Positions 7,607 through 16,497 of a DNA stretch of 50,706 nucleotides are shown here, piece by piece; the first letter of the stretch is position 1; every line of letters begins with the position of its first letter. The stretch spans positions 1 to 50,706 of the forward strand of contig CAZBOZ010000005.1 of NCBI GenBank assembly GCA_964493665.1. The letters are read 5' to 3'. A model generated the notes under the pieces. That model made no database searches. It worked only from the letters and a program-made list of their open reading frames with translations, and was not told the origin of the DNA. Source of the stretch: DAOSVX01 sp964493665 (GTDB lineage Bacteria > Bacillota_I > Bacilli_A > RF39 > UBA660). Both the position numbers and the translations under genes were made by a program.

Positions 7607-8840
7607 ATTGTTTTTCAAATTCTTTTTCAAAGAAACCTTTCTTTTCTAATCTGTCATATATCTTTGAATCTAAAACAAAATCAAATTCTCCAATAAATTC
7701 AAATATTTTAGGATTAAATCCTAACTTAAATTGATTTAACCCATAGTACTTATCAGTTTTATCTTTAAATAATCCTGTAATACCATTTAAATCAGCAAAT
7801 TTACATTCGTTTTTATATAATTCCATAAGCTTGTAGTATAGGAAGTAATTAGAATTAATAGTATTATATTTAGTATCAAAACCTGTTCTAACAAAGTAAA
7901 AACGATTATCAAATTTCAATATAAAAGCTCCACCAATATATTCTTCTTGACTTACTTTTATTTTGTTAGTAGCTAGTAAAATGTCGTTTTTTAAAGATTG
8001 TAATTTTTTATCAGACTCTAACTTTGAGTTAAGAACGGCTTTCTTTTTACTATTTTGAAGCATTTGATTACAAAAACTATTTATTTCTAGCTCTTCTTCA
8101 TACTTTTGTTGAGTATTAACCAAGAAATTTTTGTAATTAACTTTCAATAAAAACAACTCTGAAGCATTTAATTTATCAAAAGCATTATAATAATCTTTGT
8201 AATAATCAATTTTGCGATTCTTTTTATTTTTAATAAATTTGTAAACAATATCCATCTTATCAATTGTTACTTTTTCTAAATAAAGACCTTGTCTTTCTCC
8301 TTTGCGTACTTTACCACGAATATTTTTAGAAACACTACTAAGATCTAGCTCGCTTAAATTAACAATAGCATTAAATCTAGGAATTAAAGTTTCAAAAGCA
8401 TAGTTAAGCTTTTGTTGTCTATAACCATAGGTTTTTAAATAATCAACAATTTTAACGTTTTGATTATATATTACATTATAATCATTTTCTTTCCTAGCTT
8501 CACCAACAGCTATTTCAGGATTTATTTTAATAAATACGACATTTTTTTTATAATAATAATTCGCTAAAGCTTTAGTAAAACTTTTCAAAGTAGTAGGATT
8601 ATAAAAATCTAATAAAAATCCTTTAGGAGCATAACCATAAGAATAATGGCCATTTATTTTCTTTAAAAGAATAACTGATGCGGCAGTTAAGTTATTTTTT
8701 TCATCAAAATAACCAATTAAATTAAAATTATATCCATATTTACTCATTAAAATAGCATAGCTGGAAGTTTGGTGGTAACTTTTTAAGGGGTGCCTTTGAG
8801 CAAAATCATCAAATTCAAAAATAGTTAAATCTCTAATCAT
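7605..8840 (-). CDS. FemABX-family peptidyltransferase (peptidoglycan bridge or lipid II amino acid ligase)
   Basis: 411 residues with the two GNAT-like folds of FemABX proteins: an N-terminal FDDFAQRHPLKSYHQTSSYA (the family usually has a similar FxxSxxQS-type stretch) and a C-terminal EEYIGGAFILKFDNRFYFVRTGFD... AFADLNG-type module (here KFADLNGITGLF). A lysine- and glutamate-rich helical insertion at about 215-290 fits the antiparallel coiled-coil arm of FemA. Family members transfer amino acids from aminoacyl-tRNA to lipid II at the membrane; which amino acid is used here cannot be told. The ribosome site is GGTGA. The gene is convergent with the leuS unit and divergent from eno. Confidence 0.88.
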   Translation of the reverse strand: MIRDLTIFEFDDFAQRHPLKSYHQTSSYAILMSKYGYNFNLIGYFDEKNNLTAASVILLKKINGHYSYGYAPKGFLLDFYNPTTLKSFTKALANYYYKKNVVFIKINPEIAVGEARKENDYNVIYNQNVKIVDYLKTYGYRQQKLNYAFETLIPRFNAIVNLSELDLSSVSKNIRGKVRKGERQGLYLEKVTIDKMDIVYKFIKNKKNRKIDYYKDYYNAFDKLNASELFLLKVNYKNFLVNTQQKYEEELEINSFCNQMLQNSKKKAVLNSKLESDKKLQSLKNDILLATNKIKVSQEEYIGGAFILKFDNRFYFVRTGFDTKYNTINSNYFLYYKLMELYKNECKFADLNGITGLFKDKTDKYYGLNQFKLGFNPKIFEFIGEFDFVLDSKIYDRLEKKGFFEKEFEKQ

Positions 8841-8873
8841 AAAATCACCATAAACTTCCTTTCAAGTTAGTAA

Positions 8874-8879
8874 ATTATA
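8874..8879 (-). promoter_or_regulatory. extended -10 promoter for the FemX-like gene
   Basis: On the minus strand TATAAT is preceded by TGA (extended -10), about 33 nt upstream of the start codon. The -35 region is weak. Confidence 0.5.
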
Positions 8880-8903
8880 TCATAAAAGCCCAAAAAAATC
8901 TAG

Positions 8904-8932
8904 TTGCTTAAACATCATAAATAAGTTATAAT
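8904..8932 (+). promoter_or_regulatory. sigma-A promoter for eno
   Basis: TTGCTT (8904-8909), a 17-nt spacer and a perfect TATAAT (8927-8932), 28 nt upstream of the eno start. The ribosome site AAGGTGA follows. Confidence 0.75.
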
Positions 8933-8960
8933 TTCAAATAGAGAATAAGAAGGTGATGAC

Positions 8961-10196
8961 ATGAAAATTAAAGACTTGCATGCTAGAGAAATATTAGATT
9001 CAAGAGGTAATCCTACTGTTGAAGTAGAATTAATTATTGAAGATGGTCGAAAAGTAGTGGCATCAGTACCAAGTGGAGCTTCTACTGGGGACAGGGAAGC
9101 TTTAGAACTTAGAGATAATGACTTAAAAAGATATAATGGTAAAGGGGTTTTAAACGCTGTTAATAATATAAATAAAGTAATAAAAGATAACTTAATAGGA
9201 GCTGATTTAAATCAACGAAGAATTGATAACGCTTTAATAAGCATTGATGGAACTTCTAATAAAAAGAATCTAGGAGCTAATGCTACATTAGCTGTTTCAT
9301 TAGCTGTTTTAAAAGCTGCCGCATTAGCTGCTAATAAAGAATTATATGAATACGTTTCTAATGGTAAGGTTTCTTTACCACTTATTATGGTTAATATTTT
9401 AAATGGTGGAGCTCATGCTGATAATAATTTAGATGTTCAAGAATTTATGATTGTTCCTTTAATTAGAACTTTTAAAGAGCGTTTAAGAGCTAGTAGTGAA
9501 ATATATCATGCTTTAAAAAATATTTTAAAAGCTAAAAAATTATCTACTGGAGTTGGTGATGAAGGTGGATTTGCTCCAAATTTAAATTCTCATAAAGAAG
9601 CTTTAAACTTAATTGTGGAAGCTATTACAAAAGCCGGTTATAAACCAGGCAGACAAGTATATATTGCTTTAGATGTTGCAGCTAGTTCTTTTTATGATGA
9701 AGATTCAGATAGATATAATTTTGAAGACAAAAAAATAACTGGCGATAAACTTTTAGAATATTACCAAGAAATAATTAATGAATACCCAGTAATTAGTATT
9801 GAAGATGCTTTTGCTGAAAAAGATATTACTAGTATTCAAAAGCTAACATCTCTTTACAAAAATAAAATATTAATAGTAGGAGACGACTACTTTGTAACTA
9901 ATAAAGAATTACTTCAGGATGGGATAGATAAAAAATATTGCAATGCTATAATAATTAAACCTAATCAAATAGGAACAATAAGTGAAACATGTGATACTAT
10001 AAAATTGGCTTTTATGAATAACTACAAAATGATTATGTCTCATCGTAGTGGCGAAACAGAAGATACAGCGATAGCTGATTTAGTTTGTGGCTTTAATATT
10101 CCTTTTATTAAAACTGGTTCAATTGCTAGAGGAGAAAGAATAGCTAAATATAATCGTTTACTTAAAATAGAAGAAGATTTATTAAATAAAAAATAA
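8961..10196 (+). CDS. eno: enolase
   Basis: 411 residues, slightly shorter than the usual 425-435. It catalyses 2-phosphoglycerate to phosphoenolpyruvate in glycolysis. The N-terminal signature AREILDSRGNPTVEVEL and the loop SGASTGDREALELRD are present; the latter has D where most have E or another residue after TG. Catalytic-region blocks are GVGDEGGFAPNL, SIEDAFAEKD, GDDYFVTN, IIIKPNQIGT and SHRSGETEDT. The last block matches the family signature and carries the substrate-binding lysine and histidine. The magnesium ligands are intact (D in ALDVAAS, E in IEDAF, D in VGDDYF). It is the first gene of the conserved Bacillota order eno-secG-rnr-smpB-ssrA and has its own promoter. Confidence 0.97.
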   Translation: MKIKDLHAREILDSRGNPTVEVELIIEDGRKVVASVPSGASTGDREALELRDNDLKRYNGKGVLNAVNNINKVIKDNLIGADLNQRRIDNALISIDGTSNKKNLGANATLAVSLAVLKAAALAANKELYEYVSNGKVSLPLIMVNILNGGAHADNNLDVQEFMIVPLIRTFKERLRASSEIYHALKNILKAKKLSTGVGDEGGFAPNLNSHKEALNLIVEAITKAGYKPGRQVYIALDVAASSFYDEDSDRYNFEDKKITGDKLLEYYQEIINEYPVISIEDAFAEKDITSIQKLTSLYKNKILIVGDDYFVTNKELLQDGIDKKYCNAIIIKPNQIGTISETCDTIKLAFMNNYKMIMSHRSGETEDTAIADLVCGFNIPFIKTGSIARGERIAKYNRLLKIEEDLLNKK

Positions 10197-10249
10197 TTGC
10201 CTTTTTTTAAATATTATGTTAAATTAAAAACCGAGAAACGAGTGATATA

Positions 10250-10465
10250 ATGGAAACAGTATTATTAATAATATCAGTATTACTAATTACAATAGTATTA
10301 CTTCAAAGTAGTAAAGCTAGTGATGCCGGTCAAATAATTAGTGGTGGTAATGAATCATTATTTAAAAACCAAAAAGAACGTGGTAGTGAATTATTTATTA
10401 GCAGGTTAACTTTAGTACTAGGTATTTTATTCTTTGTAATATCATTTATTTTATTTGTAAAGTAA
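10250..10465 (+). CDS. secG: preprotein translocase subunit SecG
   Basis: 71 residues with two transmembrane helices (about 1-19 and 50-70) joined by a glycine- and serine-containing loop (SSKASDAGQIISGGNESLF), the normal SecG layout. SecG joins SecYE in the membrane and assists SecA-driven export. It lies 53 nt after eno and ends at a clear terminator. The position upstream of rnr is the one expected in Bacillota. Confidence 0.93.
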   Translation: METVLLIISVLLITIVLLQSSKASDAGQIISGGNESLFKNQKERGSELFISRLTLVLGILFFVISFILFVK

Positions 10466-10468
10466 AGT

Positions 10469-10490
10469 AAGACTCGAAAGAGTCTTTTTT
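10469..10490 (+). terminator. intrinsic terminator after secG
   Basis: Stem AAGACTC / GAGTCTT with a GAAA tetraloop (10476-10479), followed by a T-run to 10490. Confidence 0.9.
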
Positions 10491-10535
10491 AATGTAATAA
10501 TTAAATAATGTGGTAAAATTATAATGAGGTAAAAT

Positions 10536-12638
10536 ATGAAAGAATTAATATTAAAACAATTAGATAACATGGTAGATGCTTTAGACATAATAGCTATAAA
10601 TGATTTATTAGGTCTTAAAACAGCTGAAGAACTAAGAGAATTACAAGAAACTTTGGATTTATTAGAAAAAGAATTTATAGTTTATAAAACTAAAAAAGGC
10701 AAATATTTATTAATCAAAAATATGGCTAATATGAAAGTTGGTAAATTATCAGTAAGTAAAAAAGGTATAGGATTTTTATGTGTTCCTAATGCTGAAGATA
10801 TAAAAATCCCTAATGGTTCTTTAAACGGAGCTGTTCATGAAGATATGGTACTTTGTGAAGTATTAAAAAATGGTGAAGGCCAAGTCATAAAAGTTCTGAA
10901 AAGAGAACTTAATAATTTAGTTGGCGAATTGGTTTTAAAAAATAATAAATTAGTTTTAGAATTAGATGATGAAAAAAGAGATTTAACTATCTTACTTGAT
11001 GAAGATAGCTTGAAAAATTGTGTTGAAGGCCATAAAGTACTAGTAGAGATAACTAAAGAAATAAGTACCAAAAAATATAAAGGAAAAGTAATAAAAATAA
11101 TTGGCCATAAAACTGATCCCGGAGTTGATATTTTAAGTATTGCTTATAAATACGGCATATTTGAAGAATTCCCTAGTGAGGTAGGAGAACAAGTAGATGG
11201 AGTTTCTACATCAGTATTAGAAAAAGAGTTAGCAGGAAGAAAAGATTTAACTAATAAATTAATATTTACTATAGATGGATCTGATACAAAAGATATAGAT
11301 GATGCGATAAGTCTAGAAATGGATGGCGAATATTACCATTTAGGAGTTCATATTGCTGATGTTAGTCATTATGTTACTAAAGGCAGTCCCCTAGATAAAG
11401 AAGCCTACAAAAGAGGAACTAGTTCTTATTTAGCAGATACTGTCATACCAATGCTACCTAGAAAATTAAGCAATGGAATATGCTCTTTAAATGAAGGTGA
11501 AATAAGGTTAACTTTATCTTGTGAAATGAAAATTGATAAACAAGGCAAAGTATTAGAAGCTGATATTTTTGAATCATATATTAAAAGTGCTAAAAAAATG
11601 ACTTATGAAAAAGTCAATGATATTATAATGCGTAATATAGTTGATACAGAATATGAGCCTTTTAAAGATGTTTTAATTAAAATGAATGAACTAGCTAAAA
11701 TACTTCGTAAAGAAAAGGAACAAAGAGGTTATATAGATTTTGAATTAGAAGAAGCTAAAGTAGTTCAAGATGAAACTGGTAAAGCAATTGATATAAAAAG
11801 AAGACATCGTGAAGATGGCGAAAAATTAATAGAAGACTTTATGATTGCTGCTAATGAATCAGTAGCAGAAAGATTTACGCATTTAGATTTACCTTTCATA
11901 TATCGTGTACATGATATCCCAGATAGTGATAAAATAGCTAGATTTTTAAATCTAATTAAGATTTTAGGATATCAAGTAACATCTAAGAAAAATGATTTTA
12001 GTAATAAAGGTCTACAAAAATTATTAGAAGAATTAAGTGATAAGAAAGAATTTACGATAATATCAGCATTATTACTTAGGAGTATGAGAAAAGCTGTATA
12101 TCAAACTAATAATATTGGTCATTATGGATTAGCAAGTAAGATGTATTGTCATTTTACTAGTCCAATTAGAAGATACCCTGATTTAATGGTTCATCGTTTA
12201 TCAAGATTGTTCTTATTTGAAAATAAAATTAATATGGAAACTATTAATAATGTTAATATGGATTTAAATGAAATAGCTTTACAATGTAGCGAAAGAGAAC
12301 AAGCTGCTGAAAAAGCTGAAAGAGATGTTGAAGACATGAAAATGGCTGAATATATGGAAAGTCATATTGGTGAAGAATTCCATGGTATAATAAGTACGAT
12401 AACAAATTATGGATTCTTTGTTGAACTTGAAAACTTAATAGAGGGCTTAGTACATATAAATACCCTTAAAGGAGATTTTTATGTATATGTTGAAGAACTA
12501 TTATCACTAATTGGTCAAAGCACTAAAAAGACTTATCGATTAGGTGATGAAGTCAATGTTAAATTAATTGGAGCTAGTAAAGAATCTTCAACAATTGATT
12601 TCGAATTAGTGGGTGATAAAAATGGAAATAAAAAATAA
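10536..12638 (+). CDS. rnr: ribonuclease R (3'-5' exoribonuclease, RNase II family)
   Basis: 700 residues. RNase R degrades structured RNA from the 3' end and helps clear non-stop mRNA with tmRNA. Order of domains: an N-terminal winged-helix-like part, cold-shock-type OB domains (about 65-215), the catalytic RNB domain with FTIDGSDTKDIDDAISLE carrying the metal-binding aspartates, HCHFTSPIRRYPDLMVHR-type block (here YCHFTSPIRRYPDLMVHR), and a C-terminal S1 domain (about 605-690, GIISTITNYGFFVELENLIEG). The lysine-rich tail is short (DKNGNKK). The ribosome site is GAGGT. Its end overlaps the smpB start by 17 nt, so the two are translationally coupled. Confidence 0.96.
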   Translation: MKELILKQLDNMVDALDIIAINDLLGLKTAEELRELQETLDLLEKEFIVYKTKKGKYLLIKNMANMKVGKLSVSKKGIGFLCVPNAEDIKIPNGSLNGAVHEDMVLCEVLKNGEGQVIKVLKRELNNLVGELVLKNNKLVLELDDEKRDLTILLDEDSLKNCVEGHKVLVEITKEISTKKYKGKVIKIIGHKTDPGVDILSIAYKYGIFEEFPSEVGEQVDGVSTSVLEKELAGRKDLTNKLIFTIDGSDTKDIDDAISLEMDGEYYHLGVHIADVSHYVTKGSPLDKEAYKRGTSSYLADTVIPMLPRKLSNGICSLNEGEIRLTLSCEMKIDKQGKVLEADIFESYIKSAKKMTYEKVNDIIMRNIVDTEYEPFKDVLIKMNELAKILRKEKEQRGYIDFELEEAKVVQDETGKAIDIKRRHREDGEKLIEDFMIAANESVAERFTHLDLPFIYRVHDIPDSDKIARFLNLIKILGYQVTSKKNDFSNKGLQKLLEELSDKKEFTIISALLLRSMRKAVYQTNNIGHYGLASKMYCHFTSPIRRYPDLMVHRLSRLFLFENKINMETINNVNMDLNEIALQCSEREQAAEKAERDVEDMKMAEYMESHIGEEFHGIISTITNYGFFVELENLIEGLVHINTLKGDFYVYVEELLSLIGQSTKKTYRLGDEVNVKLIGASKESSTIDFELVGDKNGNKK

Positions 12639-13050
12639 AAAAGCATATTTTGATTATTTTGTCTTAAAAGAAATAGAAACTGGTATAGAATTAATTGGTT
12701 TAGAAGTTAAATCAATTAGAAAAGGTGATGCCAATTTAAAAGATTGTTATGGTAAGATAAAAAATAATGAAATGTATGTTATTAATTTATATATTGGTAA
12801 ATATGATAAAGCAAATGATCCTAATTATGATGAAAGAAGAACCAGAAAACTTCTTATGCATAAAAATGAAATATTAAGGCTTAAAAGTGAAGTAGAAGAA
12901 GAAGGACTTACTTTAATTCCTTTAAAAATGTACTTAAAAGAAGGCAAAGTAAAGTTGCTGTTAGGCCTTTGTAAAGGCAAAAAGCTATATGATAAAAGGC
13001 AAGTTATCAAGGATAAAGACCTAGAAATGGAAAGAAGAAGAGGGGAATAA
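12622..13050 (+). CDS. smpB: SsrA-binding protein SmpB
   Basis: 142 residues, a little under the usual 150-160. SmpB binds tmRNA and brings it to stalled ribosomes. The family pattern is clear: NKKAYFDYFVLKEIETGIEL, LIGLEVKSIRKG, and the C-terminal GKKLYDKRQVIKDKD followed by a basic tail. I chose ATG 12622 because GGGTGA (12611-12616) lies 5 nt before it; an in-frame GTG at 12613 is part of that site. It overlaps rnr, and its stop touches the ATG of the amidase gene. Confidence 0.95.
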   Translation: MEIKNKKAYFDYFVLKEIETGIELIGLEVKSIRKGDANLKDCYGKIKNNEMYVINLYIGKYDKANDPNYDERRTRKLLMHKNEILRLKSEVEEEGLTLIPLKMYLKEGKVKLLLGLCKGKKLYDKRQVIKDKDLEMERRRGE

Positions 13051-14874
13051 ATGAAAAATAGAATTAAAGATTTTATATTATTTTTAATTCTTTTTTTTAG
13101 TTTAATAACTAATGTTTTTGGCTTGACTAAAGCTCCAATTGATATTACAAAAGCAACAATTAGTGAATTAGAAGATTATATTGTTAAAGGCTATATAACA
13201 AGTGAACAATTAGTTAATTTATATTTAGATAGAATCGATGCTTATGATGATAAATATAATGCCATTTTATTTATTAATGATGAAGCTTTGGAAGAAGCTC
13301 AAAAGTTAGATGAAAAATTAGCCGATGGCGAAATAGTTGGACCACTTCATGGTATCCCCATTGTAGTTAAAACCAATATAGACGTAAAAGGCATCCCAAC
13401 TACAGCTGGATCTAAAGCTTTAAAAGATAATTATCCTAATGCTGATGCTACTGTAATAAAAAAACTAAAAGATGCTGGAGCTATTATATTAGCAACAACT
13501 AATATGAGTGAATTTGCTTTTATGGCAGGAAACTCTTATAGTTCTTATGGTAATGTTTTAAATGCTTATAATCCTTTATATACTCCTTATGGATCTTCAG
13601 GAGGAAGTACTGTATCAGTAGCAGCTTCATTTGCTGCAGCAGCACTTGGTACTGATACTAATTCTTCAGTTAGAGTTCCGGCATCAGCAGCTAATTTAGT
13701 GGGGATGAGACCAACAGTAGGAATTATTAGTAGTACAGGTGTAATACCTTATGATATAACTAGAGACACAGTAGGAGTACTGACTAAAAATGTAAGTGAT
13801 AATGCTTTAATACTAAGTGTTATTGATAGTAGAACAGTTGAATATAATACTAAAGATACTTCTTTAAATGGCAAAACAATTGGGATTATAAATACTTTTT
13901 TAGAAGGCTCATCAACATCTAGTTTAAAAGCCAATTCTTTAACTAATGAAGAAATATACAATATGATGCTAAATTCTATAGAAGAAATGCAATCAGCTGG
14001 AGCAAAAATAGTTTATATAGATGATTTTTTTACGAGTTACTATTATTATTTATGGTCATCATCATTAGGAGGATTTACTTTTTGTGATGGCTTTAATGAT
14101 TATATAGAAAATACTACAGGTACTATTAGAAGCTTTGAAGAATTATCAAGATCTTCTGGTAAAATTTATAGTTTAGGTGGATATGCTAGTTCTTGTGATA
14201 AAGTTACATCCTCTCGATTAACTTCTTTAGCAAGTACTAGAGAAAAATATCAAGATCATGTTGATGAAGTATTTGAAGAATATGATTTAGATGCTATCGC
14301 TTATCCAACTACTAAGAACAAAATATATAAATTAAGTGTTCAAAGTAGTGGGGTAAGAGCTCCATCAACTTTTGTTAGTAGTGCTACGGGATATCCTAGT
14401 ATAACTGTACCACTAGGATTTGCTTCTGATAATCTTCCTTATGGCATAGAATTTCTAGCTTTAAAAGATCAAGAAAACATATTATATGAAATAACTTCTG
14501 CTTATGAAAGTCTTAATCCAGAGATAAAAGCTCCTAGTATAGTTCCTTCACTATATGAAGTGCTAGATTCAGTAATAGACTTAGTTAACTATTATGAGGA
14601 GTCTACTTTATGGGACGATCATAAATTAACATTATTAACCAAAGTAAGTGACCTAAAAGAGGAAATAACTGCTTATTTTAAAAATTATAGTACAAATGAA
14701 AATGTTTCTACCGATGCTACTGCTTTAATAGCTAAAATAAAAGAACTAGAAGAAGAAAACAAAGTAAAAGAAGATGAAATAACGAATATTGCCTACATAT
14801 TAGTTGGTTCTAGTTTTGTAATATTTGTTATAGCAGGAGCATTGAAAAATAAAAAATGTCATCGTAGAAGGTAG
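13051..14874 (+). CDS. exported, membrane-anchored amidase-signature hydrolase
   Basis: 607 residues with an N-terminal signal or anchor (about 5-24), a catalytic amidase-signature domain (about 30-500), and a C-terminal transmembrane helix (about 583-600) followed by a basic tail (KNKKCHRRR). The Ser-cisSer-Lys triad can be placed: K107 in IVVKTNIDVKG, the GSSGGS block at 181-186, and S206 in TDTNSSVRVPAS. The common GGS of the nucleophile loop is NSS here. It is therefore not the GatA subunit of the tRNA amidotransferase, which is cytosolic and lacks these anchors. The substrate is unknown; an amide in the envelope or the gut medium is plausible. It starts immediately after smpB, with AGAGGGGAA inside smpB as ribosome site, between smpB and ssrA. 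Confidence 0.85.
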   Translation: MKNRIKDFILFLILFFSLITNVFGLTKAPIDITKATISELEDYIVKGYITSEQLVNLYLDRIDAYDDKYNAILFINDEALEEAQKLDEKLADGEIVGPLHGIPIVVKTNIDVKGIPTTAGSKALKDNYPNADATVIKKLKDAGAIILATTNMSEFAFMAGNSYSSYGNVLNAYNPLYTPYGSSGGSTVSVAASFAAAALGTDTNSSVRVPASAANLVGMRPTVGIISSTGVIPYDITRDTVGVLTKNVSDNALILSVIDSRTVEYNTKDTSLNGKTIGIINTFLEGSSTSSLKANSLTNEEIYNMMLNSIEEMQSAGAKIVYIDDFFTSYYYYLWSSSLGGFTFCDGFNDYIENTTGTIRSFEELSRSSGKIYSLGGYASSCDKVTSSRLTSLASTREKYQDHVDEVFEEYDLDAIAYPTTKNKIYKLSVQSSGVRAPSTFVSSATGYPSITVPLGFASDNLPYGIEFLALKDQENILYEITSAYESLNPEIKAPSIVPSLYEVLDSVIDLVNYYEESTLWDDHKLTLLTKVSDLKEEITAYFKNYSTNENVSTDATALIAKIKELEEENKVKEDEITNIAYILVGSSFVIFVIAGALKNKKCHRRR

Positions 14875-14891
14875 ATTTTTGGGGATAATTG

Positions 14892-14900
14892 TGCTATAAT
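14892..14900 (+). promoter_or_regulatory. extended -10 promoter for ssrA
   Basis: TGCTATAAT (14892-14900) is an extended -10. The mature tmRNA 5' end lies 8 nt after it. The -35 region (TAGATT, overlapping the amidase stop) is weak. Confidence 0.7.
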
Positions 14901-14908
14901 CTTCCCAC

Positions 14909-15262
14909 GGGGTCGCCTTGGATTCGACAGGGTATCTCTTTTTTAAAAGGCAAGTGGTCGTCATACCTAAATGACAACAGTTTTTAAATTAACTGACAAC
15001 TATAATTTAAATTTAGCTGTAGCTTAATACCTAAGCAAAGCTAAGCTTCTTGTTTGTTTTTGCTCATAGGACAGATAAAGAGGCTCATATATATGAGCTT
15101 AGTTAATATATATGTTTAGGGTATATTAATAAAGCTTTACTAAACTAATTAGTGGTTATTTGTTAAGATTCTTTCCACTAATAAAATAACATCTTAACTA
15201 AACTTGTAGAATTTTACCTAAGAATATTTTGGACAGGGGTTCAATTCCCCTCGACTCCACCA
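14909..15262 (+). ncRNA. ssrA: transfer-messenger RNA (tmRNA)
   Basis: The 5' end GGGGTCGCC pairs with CGACTCC near the 3' end (15252-15258, seven pairs including one G-U), and ACCA is encoded at 15259-15262. The T-arm GGGGTTCAATTCCCC is next to the 3' end. The tag frame, chosen by analogy with the TAACT-resume codon context of Bacillus subtilis, runs from GAC at 14995 to TAA at 15025-15027. It encodes DNYNLNLAVA, so the tag would be (A)DNYNLNLAVA. The C-terminus LAVA resembles the usual hydrophobic LAA-type degron. The middle of the RNA has several complementary AT-rich stretches consistent with the pseudoknots. The precise resume codon is an inference. Confidence 0.96.
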
Positions 15263-15273
15263 GATGAAACAAA

Positions 15274-15310
15274 AGTAAACTCAATCACCTATTTTATAGG
15301 TGGGTTTGCT
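15274..15310 (+). other. strong hairpin after tmRNA
   Basis: AGTAAAC (15274-15280) pairs with GTTTGCT (15304-15310), and CACCTAT (15286-15292) pairs with ATAGGTG (15296-15302) over a TTT loop; a small asymmetric bulge lies between the two helices. No T-run follows, so it may be a processing or stabilising element and not a terminator in itself. Confidence 0.5.
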
Positions 15311-15330
15311 ATAGAGATAGATTTAAAACG

Positions 15331-15353
15331 AGCATCAAAATGATGCTTTTTTT
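15331..15353 (+). terminator. intrinsic terminator downstream of ssrA
   Basis: Stem AGCATCA / TGATGCT with an AAA loop, followed by six T. It would end the ssrA transcript. Confidence 0.85.
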
Positions 15354-15380
15354 GATATAATGTGATTGGGTGATAATAAT

Positions 15381-15683
15381 ATGGAAAAGATTCATGACAA
15401 CATTTTAGATGAAGAATTATACTATGAGGAAGAAAATCGTCCAGAGTATGATATTTTTTTAACAAACAACAATAAAAAGCAAAAACTTAATATTGGGCAT
15501 TGTTATGATTTGTCCGCTTTAATAGTTGATTGGTTTGATAGAATAGATGATCAATTTTCAGATTATCCTTTTTACAGTGAATTAAAAGAAGAAACTATTA
15601 TAGAAATGTTTTTTATATTTTATGGACATGGTTTATATGAAATAACAAAAGATAATAAAACTATTTATTCCAAAAATATATAA
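15381..15683 (+). CDS. small acidic protein of unknown function
   Basis: 100 residues, rich in D, E, Y and F, with no signal or membrane segment. It starts MEKIHDNILDEELYYEE and contains the aromatic segment DWFDRIDDQFSDYPFYSE. The ATG at 15381 is preceded by GGGTGA (15368-15373) at a 7-nt spacing; an in-frame TTG at 15366 precedes that site. I recognise no family. It lies directly after ssrA, a common insertion point for accessory DNA, and next to a GNAT-like gene, so it may be accessory. No partner or function can be proposed from sequence alone. Confidence 0.7.
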   Translation: MEKIHDNILDEELYYEEENRPEYDIFLTNNNKKQKLNIGHCYDLSALIVDWFDRIDDQFSDYPFYSELKEETIIEMFFIFYGHGLYEITKDNKTIYSKNI

Positions 15684-15707
15684 AACAGCCAATTACAAAA
15701 AACAGGA

Positions 15708-15736
15708 TTGAAAAGCAGCAATTTTTATGTTAGTAT
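15708..15736 (+). promoter_or_regulatory. promoter for the GNAT-like gene
   Basis: TTGAAA (15708-15713), a 17-nt spacer, then TAGTAT (15731-15736). The ribosome site AAGGGGAG follows at 15752-15759, ahead of ATG 15769. Confidence 0.55.
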
Positions 15737-15768
15737 AACAAACTAATTAAAAAGGGGAGAAGCAGGGC

Positions 15769-16449
15769 ATGCTAGATTTAAAGAAATTAATTTATAATAA
15801 AACAGCTTTATTATATAAAAACCTTTCTCAGCAAGTTTTTGTAGAAAAAACTTTTTTTAGGCAACTTGAAGTAGATCAGTATTTTATAAAAATATTTACA
15901 AAAAATGAAATAGGCAATTTTATGAATTTGGGTTATCTTTATTTTGACTTAGACTTTGAAGAAAATATTAGTCATTTCATAGGGATGTATATAAAACCGG
16001 AATTTAGAGGAACTGGTTTATCAACGCTACTAATATCTATTTGGATTCAGATTTGCCTTGAAAATGAAGTCGCCAGTTTAGAAACAATATGTAATCAAAG
16101 GAAACCCTTTATTGTGTATTCTTTGAAAAGGTATGGGTTTGATATGCGTGATAAACGAGATTTAATGTGTAATAAAGTATTTATTTGCCAAAGCAATCAA
16201 AAGCCAGAAGATCTTACTAAATATTTGTTTTTTGAAAGCGATGACCAAAAAGCAACTTTCTTAAAAAGCCCAATAGCATCTGCTGATAGTTATAGTGTTT
16301 TAGATGAAATTACTTCTGATTTTACTGTTTTAGATACAATTTTGTTAAAACAGCCATATTCTTTGCAAGACGAAGGCAAGGCTTACAAACTTTCAATGAA
16401 AAAACTACATAATTCGTTTTCTGATGTAAATACTTATTTTGAAAATTAA
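15769..16449 (+). CDS. GNAT-like acyltransferase domain protein
   Basis: 226 residues. The middle carries a GNAT motif A: FIGMYIKPEFRGTGLSTLLIS (about 82-102) with the PxxRGxGLS pattern that binds the acyl-CoA pyrophosphate. It is followed by a helix, the conserved-like strand ASLETICN and RYGFDMRDK, as in motif B. The N-terminal 60 residues and the C-terminal 80 residues (SADSYSVLDEITSDFTVLDT) match nothing I know. The substrate is unknown. It has its own promoter and no near neighbour on the same transcript except possibly the lipoprotein gene downstream. Together with the preceding small gene it forms a likely accessory pair beside ssrA. Confidence 0.7.
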   Translation: MLDLKKLIYNKTALLYKNLSQQVFVEKTFFRQLEVDQYFIKIFTKNEIGNFMNLGYLYFDLDFEENISHFIGMYIKPEFRGTGLSTLLISIWIQICLENEVASLETICNQRKPFIVYSLKRYGFDMRDKRDLMCNKVFICQSNQKPEDLTKYLFFESDDQKATFLKSPIASADSYSVLDEITSDFTVLDTILLKQPYSLQDEGKAYKLSMKKLHNSFSDVNTYFEN

Positions 16450-16491
16450 AAAATATTTTAAAAATCTTTTTTTTATGCTATACTTATATTG

Positions 16492-16497
16492 TATAAT
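16492..16497 (+). promoter_or_regulatory. -10 element for the lipoprotein gene
   Basis: TATAAT in TTGTATAATTATATGG, 17 nt before the lipoprotein start. The T-rich stretch near 16470 is a poor -35. Confidence 0.4.
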
